A stretch of DNA of 64,000 bases from Erwinia amylovora. GTDB taxonomy: Bacteria; Pseudomonadota; Gammaproteobacteria; Enterobacterales; Enterobacteriaceae. Shown piece by piece: positions 10,034-19,312 of the stretch. The notes under the pieces were generated by a model. It was not told where the DNA came from. It was given only the letters and a program-made list of their open reading frames with translations, and searched no databases. The stretch covers positions 1,364,001 through 1,428,000 of the forward strand of contig NZ_CP066796.1 of the NCBI RefSeq assembly GCF_017161565.1, written 5' to 3'. The position numbers were made by a program, and so were the translations under genes. Numbering within the stretch: the first letter of the stretch is position 1; each line of letters starts with the position of its first letter.

Positions 10034-10061
10034 TTAAGACTTCAGCGCCAAAAAAAGTTCG
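10034..10061 (-). promoter_or_regulatory. SigmaE-type promoter of rybB
   Basis: Minus strand: CGAACTT (10061-10055) resembles the GGAACTT -35 element, and GTCTTAA (10040-10034) is a fair -10 element, 5 bp before the predicted RybB start at 10028. It lies just after the ybjL stop codon. RybB is a core sigmaE-dependent repressor of porins in enterobacteria. Confidence 0.65.
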
Positions 10062-10079
10062 GCGCAGGCTTAAATTATT

Positions 10080-11767
10080 TTAGCCCCCCAGCATCGGCCA
10101 TATGATAACAATCAGCGTACCCGCCAGGGTGAGTAGTACGTTAGCAATCGCGTAAGTTCCGGCATAACCAAGTGCCGGAATATTGCTGCGTGCAGTGTCG
10201 CTGATAATTTCCATCGCCGGGGCACAGGTCCGGGCGCCCATGATTGCGCCAAACAGCAGAGCGCGGTTCATTTTCAGCACCCAGGCACCAAACAGGAAAC
10301 AGATAATCACCGGAACCAGGCTGACCACTATTCCTGCAGCCAGCATCAGCAAGCCGGTTTCGCCCAATCCCTGGTTGATGCCGCTACCGGCGCTTAAACC
10401 AACTCCTGCCATAAACACCATCAGCCCAAACTCCTTCACCATGGTCAGGGCGCCCTGTGGAATATAGCCAAAGGTGGGATGGTTGGCTCGCAGGAAGCCA
10501 AGCATAATCCCGGCGAACAGGAGGCCAGCGGCATTGCCGATACCAAAATTGAAGTTGCTAAACTGGAAGGTGATCATGCCAATCATCAGGCCAACGATAA
10601 AAAAGCGCAGAATGCCAGCAGGTCAGTGACCTGGCTGTGAATGGAAATAAAGCCGATGCGGTCCGCGACGGATTTGACGCGTTTTGCTTCCCCGCTGATG
10701 TGCAGCACATCGCCCTTATTGAGAATAATGCTGTCATCAATCGGCATTTCAATCTGGCTACGAATGACCCTGTTAAGGAAACAGCCGTGATCGGTCAGCT
10801 TAAGCTGGCTCAGGCGTCGGTTAACCGCATTGTTGTTTTTTACCACAATCTCTTCGTTGACAATGCGCATATCCAGCAGGTCGCGATCGAAGACCTCTTT
10901 GCCATTGCGGAAACTGGGGTCGAGACGAGCGTGGGCATCGGGGTAGCCGACCAGCGAGATTTCATCACCGGGCTGTAACACGGCATCTCCATCCGGATTA
11001 GCCAGAATACCGTTGCGGCGAATACGTTCAATGTAACAACCCGTCTGGCGATAGATCCCCAACTCACGCAGATTTTTGCCATCGCTCCAGGCCACCAGTT
11101 CCGGGCCTACACGATAGGCGCGGATCACCGGCAGGTAGACTTTACGTTTACTGTCCGGATCCAGTCCGCGCTCCCGGGCGATCTGCTGTGCGCTGGTAGG
11201 CAGATCCTGATGCTGTAATTTTGGCAAGTAGCGCGCGCCAAAAATCAAACTGACCAGGCCAATCAGGTAGGTGAGCGCGTAGCCCAAACTGAGATGATCC
11301 TGTGCCTGGCTCAGGCTTTTGCCGTCGGCCAGCGTCTGGCGCAAGGTATCGCCAGCGCCCACCAGTACCGGGGTGGATGTCATCGCCCCGGCCAGCATCC
11401 CGGCAGTCAGGCCAATATCCCAGCCGAACAGCTTACCCAGCCCAAGAGCCAGCACCATTGCACTGCTGACCATAACTACCGCCAGCATCAGGTAGTTTTT
11501 GCCATCGCGGAAGAAAATAGAAAAGAAGTTTGGCCCGGCTTCGACGCCCACACAAAAAATAAATAACATAAAGCCCAGGTTGAGGGCGTCAGTATTGATG
11601 GAAAAGTGCTGCTGACCGAGCAGTAATGAGACCACCAGAACGCCAATAGAGTTACCGAGTTGGACGGAACCTAACCGAAGTTTGCCTAAGCATAACCCCA
11701 GCGCCAGCACGACAAATAACAACAGGATGTAATTGCGACTCAACAAATCTGCGACGTTTATATTCAC
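10080..11767 (-). pseudogene. ybjL: YbjL AspT-family transporter, split by a -1 frameshift at a slippery T6A
   Basis: Putative inner-membrane anion transporter of the aspartate:alanine exchanger family (function unproven). The first frame (10586-11767) encodes about 389 family-like residues: N-terminal membrane half, then the two cytoplasmic RCK_C (TrkA-C) domains at about residues 200-385, ending ...DLLAFCAF and then LSLA-stop. The second frame (10080-10586) begins MIGMITFQ and supplies the whole C-terminal membrane half (168 residues). Adding one T to the T6 run (plus-strand A run 10599-10604) restores a continuous 562-residue protein, against 561 in E. coli. The break lies at the boundary between the regulatory domains and the second membrane half. 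The minus strand reads GCT TTT TTA TCG, i.e. a U UUU UUA heptamer in the zero frame, so -1 slippage would also give full-length protein. The stop TGA and an ATG overlap as TGATG. It could be a true pseudogene, a base-calling error, or recoding. Confidence 0.85.
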
Positions 11768-12143
11768 GCTTCACTTCTTTTTATCAATAACCTGTGATGG
11801 CAGGGTTAATAGGTTAATTTTACCCGGTGATGCTGCCCGGGGGGCAATGTCAGCAGCGTAATCGGAATAATCTCTTCAAACGCGCACTATTTTAATCGCT
11901 ACCGAGCCATACAGCCACCTCCCGGCGAGGTTATTTATCTTTCTGTGGCAGGGATGTACGCAGCAAGTGGCGAGGCCGGTGTTAACGGCTGAAAGACATC
12001 ACTCAGACCGTAAAAGGTGGCAGGTTGGTGAGGATGGAGGCAAATTCGGGTGATGACACTGCCGGGAAAGGGGGTACGGAGTTTGCGCTACGAAGGATCA
12101 GCCCGGGCGCTGACGGGTTGCCCGCGCCCGCAGCCCGCAGAAT
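11768..12143. other. Intergenic region between ybjL and grxA
   Basis: 376 bp without a supportable gene. The ybjL promoter must lie in the left part, where the sequence upstream of the ybjL start is AT-rich. Close to grxA there is a GC-rich inverted repeat (GGGCGC...GCGCCC around 12106-12130) without a T run, which might form the 3' end of the grxA message. E. coli ybjM, normally between these genes, is absent. Confidence 0.5.
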
Positions 12144-12407
12144 TTACTGGAACAAACCCAGATTTTCTTTCGCGTAAGCTTCAAAATCAGTGCAGCCACC
12201 GATATGAGTCTGATCGAGGAAAATCTGTGGAACGGTTTCGACCGGTTTACCTACGGTTTTCTCCAGATCGGCTTTAGTGATACCTTCAGCATGGATGTCG
12301 ATATAGCGGAAGGTAAAGTCTTCACGCTCTTCAGTCAGCTTCTCTGCCAGTTCTTTAGCGCGTACACAATAGGGGCAGCCCGGGCGGCCAAAAATCACTG
12401 CAAACAT
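12144..12407 (-). CDS. grxA: Glutaredoxin 1
   Basis: Small cytoplasmic dithiol oxidoreductase that uses glutathione to reduce ribonucleotide reductase, PAPS reductase and OxyR. The 87-residue product carries the active site GCPYC at residues 10-14 near the N-terminus, the cis-proline segment TVPQIF, and the glutathione-binding GGCTDFE motif. The length is close to E. coli GrxA (85 residues). The ATG follows a CAGGAGAAC ribosome site. The divergent ybjC-nfsA pair starts 180 bp away, as in E. coli. Confidence 0.97.
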   Translation of the reverse strand: MFAVIFGRPGCPYCVRAKELAEKLTEEREDFTFRYIDIHAEGITKADLEKTVGKPVETVPQIFLDQTHIGGCTDFEAYAKENLGLFQ

Positions 12408-12587
12408 GGAGTTCTCCTGAAAATGAGGTGTGTCAATTTTGAGTTAATGGGCTGAATGATGCCCGCATCTCCTGCTTAAAGGAAGAAGGTATTACCTGTT
12501 AGTCTGATTCGCCAGATCTATACCGATCGGTTGCGTCCCTCAATCTGGCTCTGCCAAAAGCAAACAGCCGCAGTCAGGAGAGTAAAA

Positions 12588-12869
12588 ATGCGTGCCTTGA
12601 GTCAACTACCACGGCTGGTACTTCTGCTGGAAGTGGTGGGCATTGCGATGCTGGTCGCCTCCGCCTTTGCACTGCGCGAGAGACTGCCATGGCCACTGAG
12701 CGGCAAGCCCGCCGCAAAGGCATTGCTGTTTGCCGGAACAGCCCTGATGCTGCCAGCCGTTTCGGTAATGCTATGGCGCTGCACCAGGATAGTCGCCCCC
12801 GCATTGTTTAACGCGCGTTCATTGCGTGATCAACCCACACCAGGAGATCCTCATGACCCCAACCATTGA
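12588..12869 (+). CDS. ybjC: YbjC family inner-membrane protein (DUF1418)
   Basis: A 93-residue protein with two predicted transmembrane helices (about residues 9-27 and 41-62) and a short hydrophilic tail. Its function is unknown. The ATG at 12588 follows a clear CAGGAG ribosome site; an upstream in-frame ATG at 12531 lacks one and would add 19 uncharacteristic residues. The gene overlaps the start of nfsA by 17 bp, which implies translational coupling, and the arrangement grxA / ybjC-nfsA is conserved with E. coli, where the pair responds to oxidative stress through SoxS. Confidence 0.82.
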   Translation: MRALSQLPRLVLLLEVVGIAMLVASAFALRERLPWPLSGKPAAKALLFAGTALMLPAVSVMLWRCTRIVAPALFNARSLRDQPTPGDPHDPNH

Positions 12870-13575
12870 GCTATTACGTTCCCATCGTTCGATCCGCTCT
12901 TTCAGTGACGAGAAGATCACCGCCGAACAGCGTGCAGCGATTATTGATGCCGCTCAGTCAGCCTCCACCTCCAGCTTTTTGCAGTGCTCTTCGATTATAC
13001 GCATCAGCGACCGCGCTTTGCGTGACGCATTGGTTAAACTGAGCGGCGGCCAGCACTATGTTGCACAAGCCGCGGAATTTTGGGTGTTTTGCGCGGACTT
13101 CAACCGCCTGCAGCAAATCAGCCCGCAGGCGGAGCTGGGCATGGCAGAGCAGCTGCTGCTGGGCTGCGTCGATACGGCCTTAATGGCGCAGAATGCCATG
13201 ATAGCCGCAGAATCACTTGGCTACGGCGGCGTGTACATCGGCGGTATTCGTAATCACATTGCCGAGGTTACGCAACTGTTGGGTTTGCCAAAATTTGTGT
13301 TGCCGCTGTTTGGTCTGTGTCTGGGCAAACCGGCTCAGGACCCGCAATGTAAGCCACGTATGCCAGCGGAGCTGTTAGTGCATGAAAACTGTTACCGGGC
13401 TTTGGACAGCGAACTGCTGGCGCAGTACGACGAGGAACTGGTGCAATATTACCAGCAGCGCGACAGCAATCCTCGTTCTGAAAGCTGGAGTGAACATATC
13501 CAGAAAACCCTTAGTAAAGAGAGCCGCCCGTTCATCCTTGATTATCTGCATCAGCAAGGCTGGGCTACGCGTTAA
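12853..13575 (+). CDS. nfsA: Oxygen-insensitive NADPH nitroreductase NfsA
   Basis: FMN-dependent flavoenzyme that reduces nitroaromatics and quinones by two-electron steps using NADPH. The 240-residue product equals E. coli NfsA in length. FMN phosphate-binding residues HRSIRSF lie at about residues 11-17, followed by QSASTSSFLQ; the VYIGGIRN segment near residue 130 and the LPLFGLCLGKP stretch are also typical. The start ATG at 12853 has a CAGGAG ribosome site; an earlier ATG at 12826 in the same frame is less well placed. It lies inside the 3' end of ybjC. The NADPH-specific subgroup is assigned from synteny and similarity, not from assay. Confidence 0.95.
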   Translation: MTPTIELLRSHRSIRSFSDEKITAEQRAAIIDAAQSASTSSFLQCSSIIRISDRALRDALVKLSGGQHYVAQAAEFWVFCADFNRLQQISPQAELGMAEQLLLGCVDTALMAQNAMIAAESLGYGGVYIGGIRNHIAEVTQLLGLPKFVLPLFGLCLGKPAQDPQCKPRMPAELLVHENCYRALDSELLAQYDEELVQYYQQRDSNPRSESWSEHIQKTLSKESRPFILDYLHQQGWATR

Positions 13576-13835
13576 TCCAATTTCCCAGCCGTTTTAACAC
13601 GCCGCGATCCGTCAACTTAGCGCTGTCAATGGCGGTGGCTCGCCGCCGGGTAAACAGACGTGTTGTGAAAGTCAGCGCAGCACAGGATGTTGGCATAGCG
13701 ATGGATAGAATTGATCTACCAACAGTATGGGTTCTGTCCTAATTGCGGCTTTTAACCTCATATTTCTATCGCGATCGTAGTTTTTGCTGACGTTTTTACG
13801 TAAGCTAGAGCGCAATTTTAAGGCTCAAGAGACAA

Positions 13836-14321
13836 ATGCATATGGTTTCACTGGTCGTCCCGGATCTCGACGTGCTACGACGTTGGCTGGATCAACAAAG
13901 TATCACCTGGTTTGAGTGTGATTCGTGTCAGGCTCTTCATCTGCCGCATATGCAAAATTTCGACGGCGTATTCGATGCCAAGATTGATTTAATGGACGGG
14001 GTTATCCTGTTCTCGGCGCTGGCGGAGGTTAAGCCGACCGCGCTGATCCCGCTTGCGGGCGACCTTTCGCAAATCAATGCCAGTTCACTGACGGTGAAAG
14101 CATTTCTGGATATTCAGGACGACAATCTGCCCAAGCTGATTGTTTGCCAGTCGCTTAGCGCAGCGGCTGGCCTGACCTACGGTCAGTTCGTTCACTTCAT
14201 GAAAGAGAGTGAAGAACAGATTTCGATGATCGTCATGGAAGCCTTCGCGAATCATCTCCTGATGATCGCTGAAGATGAAGAACGACCTCCAATGATAACC
14301 AGCCATTCCCTGCTGCATTAA
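13836..14321 (+). CDS. ybjN: YbjN/AmyR family protein
   Basis: A 161-residue soluble protein of the YbjN family. The core block CDSCQALHLPHMQNFDGVFD and the stretch INASSLTVKAFLDIQDDNLP are almost the same as in E. coli YbjN. The E. amylovora orthologue, AmyR, is a negative regulator of the exopolysaccharide amylovoran and of virulence traits, and E. coli YbjN affects motility and stress responses; the biochemical activity is not known. The start could be the ATG at 13836 or the ATG at 13842 (which gives MVSLVVPDL, closer to E. coli). It is monocistronic here. In E. coli it follows rimK, which is missing from this window. Confidence 0.9.
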   Translation: MHMVSLVVPDLDVLRRWLDQQSITWFECDSCQALHLPHMQNFDGVFDAKIDLMDGVILFSALAEVKPTALIPLAGDLSQINASSLTVKAFLDIQDDNLPKLIVCQSLSAAAGLTYGQFVHFMKESEEQISMIVMEAFANHLLMIAEDEERPPMITSHSLLH

Positions 14322-14748
14322 ATTGCACCTCACGGTTTTCCACGGGCGGGATCATGACCGCCCGTTCATCTTGCCCGGTTTTATTTCAGTGAATAAAGCG
14401 TGGCAGGCTGCTTAACCGCGCTCACTTGGTCACCCTGACCCTTTTTTATTCTGCGTTTTACCCACCGTTACCGTATTTTATCGGGGTTTAACGCGTCTGA
14501 TGCCTGTCCTGTAGGGGAAATATGCATAATAAATCGCTACCCGGCGTTTTTTAGTCCGGGGGCTTTCCAGCATGAATGACTGGGGCTATCCTTGCCTGGT
14601 CGGATTTACGCCGTCATGCTGGCAGAGGCCCGGTATTGAGTATTCGTACTACAGTGAATAATGATGCATTGTCGATCTGCACGCTGCTGGCGGAACTTTG
14701 CGCCTGGCGGCATGGGATAAAGATTAGCCCTGTTTTGGAGGATAGAAG
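14322..14748. other. Intergenic region ybjN-potF
   Basis: 427 bp without a convincing gene. A GC-rich hairpin ACGGGCGG (14342-14349) / CCGCCCGT (14358-14365) lies 20 bp after ybjN but is not followed by a clean T run; it may end ybjN transcription. The potF promoter should lie in the right-hand part. A 74-codon open frame at 14576-14800 overlaps the potF start and has no ribosome site or family resemblance. Confidence 0.5.
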
Positions 14749-15858
14749 ATGCTCAACCAAGGTAAAAAATGGTTATCTGCTGGTGCTGTGGCAATGCTGA
14801 TGGCAGTTTCAGCTGGCTCGCCCGCCGCCGACAAAACGCTCCACGTCTACAACTGGTCCGATTACATTGCGCCAAATACCGTGGCGGATTTTGAGAAACA
14901 AACCGGCATCAAAGTAGTGTACGACGTTTTCGATTCCAATGAAGTTCTGGAGGGGAAACTGATGGCCGGCAACACCGGATATGATGTGGTAGTGCCTTCT
15001 TCCAGCTTCCTTGCGCGCCAGTTACAGTCCGGCGTGTTTCAGCCACTGGACCGCAGCAAGCTGCCGAATTACAAGAATCTTGATACGGATTTGCTGAAGA
15101 AACTGGAGCAACACGACCCGGGCAATAAATATGCTATCCCTTATCTGTGGGCCACCACCGGCATCGGCTACAACGTTGAAAAAGTCAAAGCGGCGCTGGG
15201 CAAAGACGCGCCGGTGGACAGCTGGGATCTGGTACTGAAGCCTGAAAATCTCGCTAAGCTGAAAAGCTGTGGCGTTTCCTTCCTTGACGCTCCTGAGGAA
15301 ATATTTGCCACCGTGCTGAATTATCAGGGTAAAGACCCGAACAGCAGTGAGGCAAAAGATTACTCGGGAGCAGCCACTGACCTGTTGCTGAAGCTGCGTC
15401 CAAACATTCGTTACTTCCACTCATCGCAGTACATCAATGACCTGGCGAACGGCAACACGTGCGTGGCTATCGGCTGGGCGGGGGACGTTCTGCAGGCGAA
15501 GAACCGCGCGCTGGCGGCGAAAAATGGTGTCGATATTGCCTACAGCATCCCAAAAGAGGGCGCACTGGCGTTCTTCGATACGCTGGCCATCCCTAAAGAT
15601 GCGAAAAATGTTGATGAAGCCTGGCAGTTCCTTAACTACCTGATGAAACCTGAAGTGGCGGCGCAGATTTCCAATGCGGTTTTCTACGCCAGTGGTAATA
15701 AAGCTTCGGTGCCGTTGGTTGATGCCGCCATCCGTAATAACCCTGGCGTTTATCCTCCGGCGGACATTATGGCAAAACTGTTCACGCTCAAGGTGCAGGA
15801 CCCGAAGCTTGACCGTGTGCGCACACGTGCATGGACTAAGGTAAAAAGTGGTCAGTGA
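14749..15858 (+). CDS. potF: Putrescine-binding periplasmic protein PotF
   Basis: Periplasmic receptor of the PotFGHI putrescine importer. The 369-residue product has a signal peptide (residues about 1-26, AGSPAA-DK) and the PotD/PotF family start of the mature protein, [20 protein letters not shown]. Polyamine-binding positions are represented by W and Y in [13 protein letters not shown], and the acidic patch DAPEEIF. Length matches E. coli PotF (370). The ATG at 14749 is preceded by GAGGATAGAAG. It is separated from potG by 118 bp that hold a strong RNA hairpin, which fits higher expression of the binding protein than of the membrane parts. Confidence 0.95.
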   Translation: MLNQGKKWLSAGAVAMLMAVSAGSPAADKTLHVYNWSDYIAPNTVADFEKQTGIKVVYDVFDSNEVLEGKLMAGNTGYDVVVPSSSFLARQLQSGVFQPLDRSKLPNYKNLDTDLLKKLEQHDPGNKYAIPYLWATTGIGYNVEKVKAALGKDAPVDSWDLVLKPENLAKLKSCGVSFLDAPEEIFATVLNYQGKDPNSSEAKDYSGAATDLLLKLRPNIRYFHSSQYINDLANGNTCVAIGWAGDVLQAKNRALAAKNGVDIAYSIPKEGALAFFDTLAIPKDAKNVDEAWQFLNYLMKPEVAAQISNAVFYASGNKASVPLVDAAIRNNPGVYPPADIMAKLFTLKVQDPKLDRVRTRAWTKVKSGQ

Positions 15859-15930
15859 CGGGGTGATACAACTAAACTTAAAAGTCGCCGCAGAAGTGCA
15901 TCATGCGGCCTCTGAACGGCGGTTTCAGCG

Positions 15931-15945
15931 CGGGGCAAAGCCCCG
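15931..15945 (+). repeat. GC-rich hairpin between potF and potG
   Basis: CGGGGC-AAA-GCCCCG, a perfect 6-bp stem with no T run. It probably stabilises the 3' end of the potF message or attenuates read-through into potGHI rather than ending transcription. Confidence 0.5.
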
Positions 15946-15976
15946 ACAGCAGCCTTACCTATAGCACCGGAGTAAA

Positions 15977-17116
15977 ATGGCAGTGAATGATGTGATCCCC
16001 CGTCCTCAAAGCGAAGCTGGCAAGGTGCTGACGCCGCTGCTGGAGATCGGTAATCTGACTAAATCTTTTGAAGGTCAGCACGCGGTAGATGATGTGAACC
16101 TCACCATCTACAAAGGCGAGATTTTTGCCCTGCTGGGGCCTTCAGGCTGCGGTAAGTCAACGCTGTTGCGCATGCTGGCCGGATTTGAAACGCCCACTCA
16201 GGGGCAAATCGTATTGGACGGCCTTGACCTTGCCCATGTGCCGCCCTATCAACGCCCGATAAATATGATGTTTCAATCGTATGCGCTTTTCCCGCACATG
16301 ACGGTGGAGCAAAACATCGCCTTTGGCCTGAAGCAGGATCGTCTGGCAAAAGGGGAGATCAGCGCGCGCGTTGGCGAGATGTTGGCGCTGGTGCATATGC
16401 AGGAATTCGCCAAACGTAAGCCCCATCAGCTTTCCGGTGGTCAGCGTCAGCGCGTGGCGCTGGCACGGAGCCTGGCGAAGCGGCCGAAGTTGCTGCTGCT
16501 GGATGAACCAATGGGCGCGCTGGACAAAAAACTGCGCGACAGGATGCAGCACGAAGTGGTGGATATCCTTGAGCGCGTGGGGGCGACCTGTGTGATGGTG
16601 ACCCATGACCAGGAAGAAGCAATGACGATGGCCGGGCGTATTGCGATCATGAACCGGGGTAAATTCGTTCAGATCGGTGAGCCGGAAGAGATCTACGAGC
16701 ACCCGGCTACGCGCTTCAGCGCCGAATTTATCGGCTCGGTGAATCTGTTTGAGGGGATGCTGCGCGAACGTCGGCCTGATAACCTGCTGATTGACAGTCC
16801 CGGCCTTGCCCATCCGCTGAAAGTGACTTCTGATGCGTCAGTGGTCGATGGCGTGCCGATTGCAGTGGCGCTGCGCCCGGAAAAGATCATGTTGTGCACA
16901 CAGGTACCCGCCGATGGCTGCAATTATGCCGTTGGCGAAGTGGTGCATATTGCCTACCTCGGCGATCTTTCTGTCTACCATGCTCGCCTGAGCAATGGCC
17001 AGATGATTAGCGCCCAGCTGCAAAACGCGCACCGCTTCCGCCAGGGTGCACCCACCTGGGGTGATGAAGTGCATCTGTGTTGGGATCAAGACAGCTGCGT
17101 TATTCTGACGCTATAG
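15977..17116 (+). CDS. potG: Putrescine ABC transporter ATP-binding protein PotG
   Basis: ATPase of the putrescine importer, on the cytoplasmic face of PotHI. The 379-residue protein contains Walker A GPSGCGKST (about residues 54-62), the Q loop FQSYALFPHM, signature LSGGQRQR, Walker B LLLLDEPMGALD, the switch histidine in VTHDQEEA, and a C-terminal TOBE regulatory domain (residues about 250-379). Length matches E. coli PotG (377). The ATG follows a CGGAGTAAA ribosome site. It is followed after 10 bp by potH. Confidence 0.95.
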   Translation: MAVNDVIPRPQSEAGKVLTPLLEIGNLTKSFEGQHAVDDVNLTIYKGEIFALLGPSGCGKSTLLRMLAGFETPTQGQIVLDGLDLAHVPPYQRPINMMFQSYALFPHMTVEQNIAFGLKQDRLAKGEISARVGEMLALVHMQEFAKRKPHQLSGGQRQRVALARSLAKRPKLLLLDEPMGALDKKLRDRMQHEVVDILERVGATCVMVTHDQEEAMTMAGRIAIMNRGKFVQIGEPEEIYEHPATRFSAEFIGSVNLFEGMLRERRPDNLLIDSPGLAHPLKVTSDASVVDGVPIAVALRPEKIMLCTQVPADGCNYAVGEVVHIAYLGDLSVYHARLSNGQMISAQLQNAHRFRQGAPTWGDEVHLCWDQDSCVILTL

Positions 17117-17126
17117 CGGGGGGCCA

Positions 17127-18089
17127 ATGAGTCAATTTACTGCACGTTATACGTCGGCCCCGGGCGCCCGGCAAACCGGCATAAAAGGGCTGCTGACCCG
17201 CATGCAGATGGCGCATGGGCGGAAACTGGCGATCGCCTTGCCGACCCTCTGGCTTTCGCTGCTGTTTATGCTGCCGTTCCTGATTGTGCTCAAAATAAGC
17301 TTCGCCGACGTGGCGCGTGCTATCCCACCCTATAGCGAACTGTTCAGCTGGGCTGATGGCCAACTGAGTATGGTGCTCAACTTTGGTAACTACTTAACGC
17401 TGACCGATGACCCGCTGTATATCGACGCCTATCTGCATTCTTTGCAGGTGGCGGCGATATCAACGGCGATCTGTCTGCTCATTGGCTATCCGCTGGCATG
17501 GGCGGTGGCGCATGCTGCGCCAGCCACGCGTAATGTGCTGTTGCTGCTGGTGATTTTGCCTTCGTGGACCTCGTTTCTGGTGCGGGTTTATGCGTGGATG
17601 GGGATCCTTAACGATAACGGCGTGTTAAACCGTTTTCTGATGTGGAGCGGGATCACCGACCACCCGATCGCCATCCTTTACACCAACCTCGCGGTGTACA
17701 TCGGGATCGTTTATTGCTATTTGCCATTTATGGTGTTGCCGATCTACACCGCGCTGACGCGTATTGACTACTCGCTGGTGGAGGCTGCGCTCGATCTCGG
17801 TGCGCGCCCGCTTAAGACCTTCTTCAGCGTGATAGTGCCGCTGACCAAAGGCGGAATTATTGCCGGATCGATGCTGGTGTTTATTCCGGCGGTCGGGGAG
17901 TATGTGATCCCGGAATTGCTGGGTGGCCCGGACAGCATTATGATTGGCCGCCTGCTGTGGCAGGAGTTCTTTAACAACCGTGACTGGCCGGTGGCATCTG
18001 CGTTAGCGGTGATCATTTTGCTGATCCTGATCCTGCCAATTATCTGGTTTCATAAACACCAGAACAAACAGGTGGGGGGCAAGGGATGA
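17127..18089 (+). CDS. potH: Putrescine ABC transporter permease PotH
   Basis: Inner-membrane permease subunit for putrescine. The 320-residue protein has an N-terminal cytoplasmic segment, a first helix LWLSLLFMLPFLIVL at about residues 37-52, and five further helices. The EAA loop, DYSLVEAALDLGARPLKTF, lies at about residues 213-231. Blocks such as ILPSWTSFLVRVYAWMGIL and IPAVGEYVIPELLGGPDSI match E. coli PotH closely. The stop codon overlaps the potI start codon (ATGA, 18086-18089), so translation is coupled. Confidence 0.95.
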   Translation: MSQFTARYTSAPGARQTGIKGLLTRMQMAHGRKLAIALPTLWLSLLFMLPFLIVLKISFADVARAIPPYSELFSWADGQLSMVLNFGNYLTLTDDPLYIDAYLHSLQVAAISTAICLLIGYPLAWAVAHAAPATRNVLLLLVILPSWTSFLVRVYAWMGILNDNGVLNRFLMWSGITDHPIAILYTNLAVYIGIVYCYLPFMVLPIYTALTRIDYSLVEAALDLGARPLKTFFSVIVPLTKGGIIAGSMLVFIPAVGEYVIPELLGGPDSIMIGRLLWQEFFNNRDWPVASALAVIILLILILPIIWFHKHQNKQVGGKG

Positions 18090-18931
18090 ATCGTTTACCT
18101 GTTATTCGCTCGAAGTGGCGTACGGCGATCCTCGCCGTCTGTTTCTTCTTTCTGTATGCGCCGATGCTGCTACTGGTGGTTTATTCATTTAATTCGTCGC
18201 AGCTCGCCGGATGGGAAAGCCTTTCGTTGCGCTGGTACAGGGTACTGTTCGACGATAATGCAATGATGAGCGCGGTGGCGCTCAGCCTGTCAATTGCCGC
18301 CATGTCGGCGACGGCGGCGGCGATGCTCGGCACCCTCGCGGCGGTGGTCATCGTGCGTTTCGGCCGTTTTAAGACATCGGCCAGCTTTGCCTTTATGCTG
18401 ACTGCTCCACTGGTGATGCCGGATGTGATCACCGGGCTGTCGCTACTGCTGCTGTTTGTCGCCATGGCAAATACCTTCGGCTGGCCCGCCGATCGCGGAA
18501 TGCTGACCATCTGGCTTTCGCATGTGACCTTCTGCACCGCCTACGTGGCGGTCGTGATCAATTCGCGGTTACGTGAGCTGGACAGATCGATCGAAGAGGC
18601 GGCGATGGATCTCGGCGCAACGCCGCTGAAAGTGTTCTTTGTGATCACCGTACCGATGATCGCCCCGGCCGTTGTTACCGGCTGGCTGCTGGCATTTACG
18701 TTATCGCTTGACGATCTGGTGATATCCAGCTTTGTCACCGGGCCTGGTGCCACGACATTGCCAATGCAGATATTTGCCAGCGTGCGTCGTGGCGTCAACC
18801 CGGAAATTAATGCCCTTGCGTCGCTGATCCTGCTGGTGGTGGGAATGATCGGGCTGGTTGCCTGGCGGCTGATGGCACGTGAAGAGCAGCAGCGGCAGCA
18901 GGATTTACAGAAAGCCCGTGGTGGTCAGTGA
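18086..18931 (+). CDS. potI: Putrescine ABC transporter permease PotI
   Basis: Second permease of the putrescine importer, pairing with PotH. It is 281 residues long, the same as E. coli PotI, with six predicted helices beginning at about residue 12. The EAA loop reads SIEEAAMDLGATPLKVFF. Overlap with potH by 4 bp and a shared reading direction place it as the last pot gene. A candidate terminator lies about 280 bp downstream at 19209-19227. Confidence 0.95.
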   Translation: MNRLPVIRSKWRTAILAVCFFFLYAPMLLLVVYSFNSSQLAGWESLSLRWYRVLFDDNAMMSAVALSLSIAAMSATAAAMLGTLAAVVIVRFGRFKTSASFAFMLTAPLVMPDVITGLSLLLLFVAMANTFGWPADRGMLTIWLSHVTFCTAYVAVVINSRLRELDRSIEEAAMDLGATPLKVFFVITVPMIAPAVVTGWLLAFTLSLDDLVISSFVTGPGATTLPMQIFASVRRGVNPEINALASLILLVVGMIGLVAWRLMAREEQQRQQDLQKARGGQ

Positions 18932-19312
18932 TCATACCGGCGCGATCGCCATCAACCATCGGCGAATAAACCCGCCCGGGCATCAGTCCGGTTCGACCGT
19001 CAACCGCCAACGCTGGTGGAGACGCGTCAGCCCGCTTTGAACAAGCATCAGCTCGTGCAGGTGGTTGCCGGGCCGAAAAATAGCCTTATCAGTACCGATA
19101 AATACCCTGTCAGCGGATCAGAGTGGTGGATATTGTGCCAGCAACAATATCTACCAGCCCGATAGTTGGTGAATCCTATGCAACACGGGGTTATCTATCG
19201 CAGCGGCTAAAAGCGGGAGCGCTTTTTGTTTCATTGGCCAGAGAGTCAGGCACTGATATAAAGCGCCGGGACAAACGGTTGCATCATGATGAAGCCAGGG
19301 ACGGAGGAAATG
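18932..19312. other. Intergenic region potI-ybjO
   Basis: 381 bp without a supportable gene. It holds the candidate terminator at 19209-19227 and the ybjO ribosome site at 19303-19307. No remnant of another gene was recognised. Confidence 0.5.
19209..19227 (+). terminator. Candidate terminator of potFGHI
   Basis: AAAAGCG / CGCTTTT stem with a GGAG loop, continuing into a fifth T. It lies 278 bp after potI and 86 bp before ybjO, so it could end the pot transcript. Confidence 0.5.

Noticed and set aside
14690..14716. Sigma54 promoter (GG-N10-GC) for potF
   Set aside because: TGGCGGAACTTTGCG and TGGCAGGCTGC (14401) both miss the strict 10-bp spacing or the GC element.
14576..14800. 74-codon plus-strand frame before potF
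   Set aside because: Overlaps the potF start, lacks a ribosome site and shows no protein-like features.
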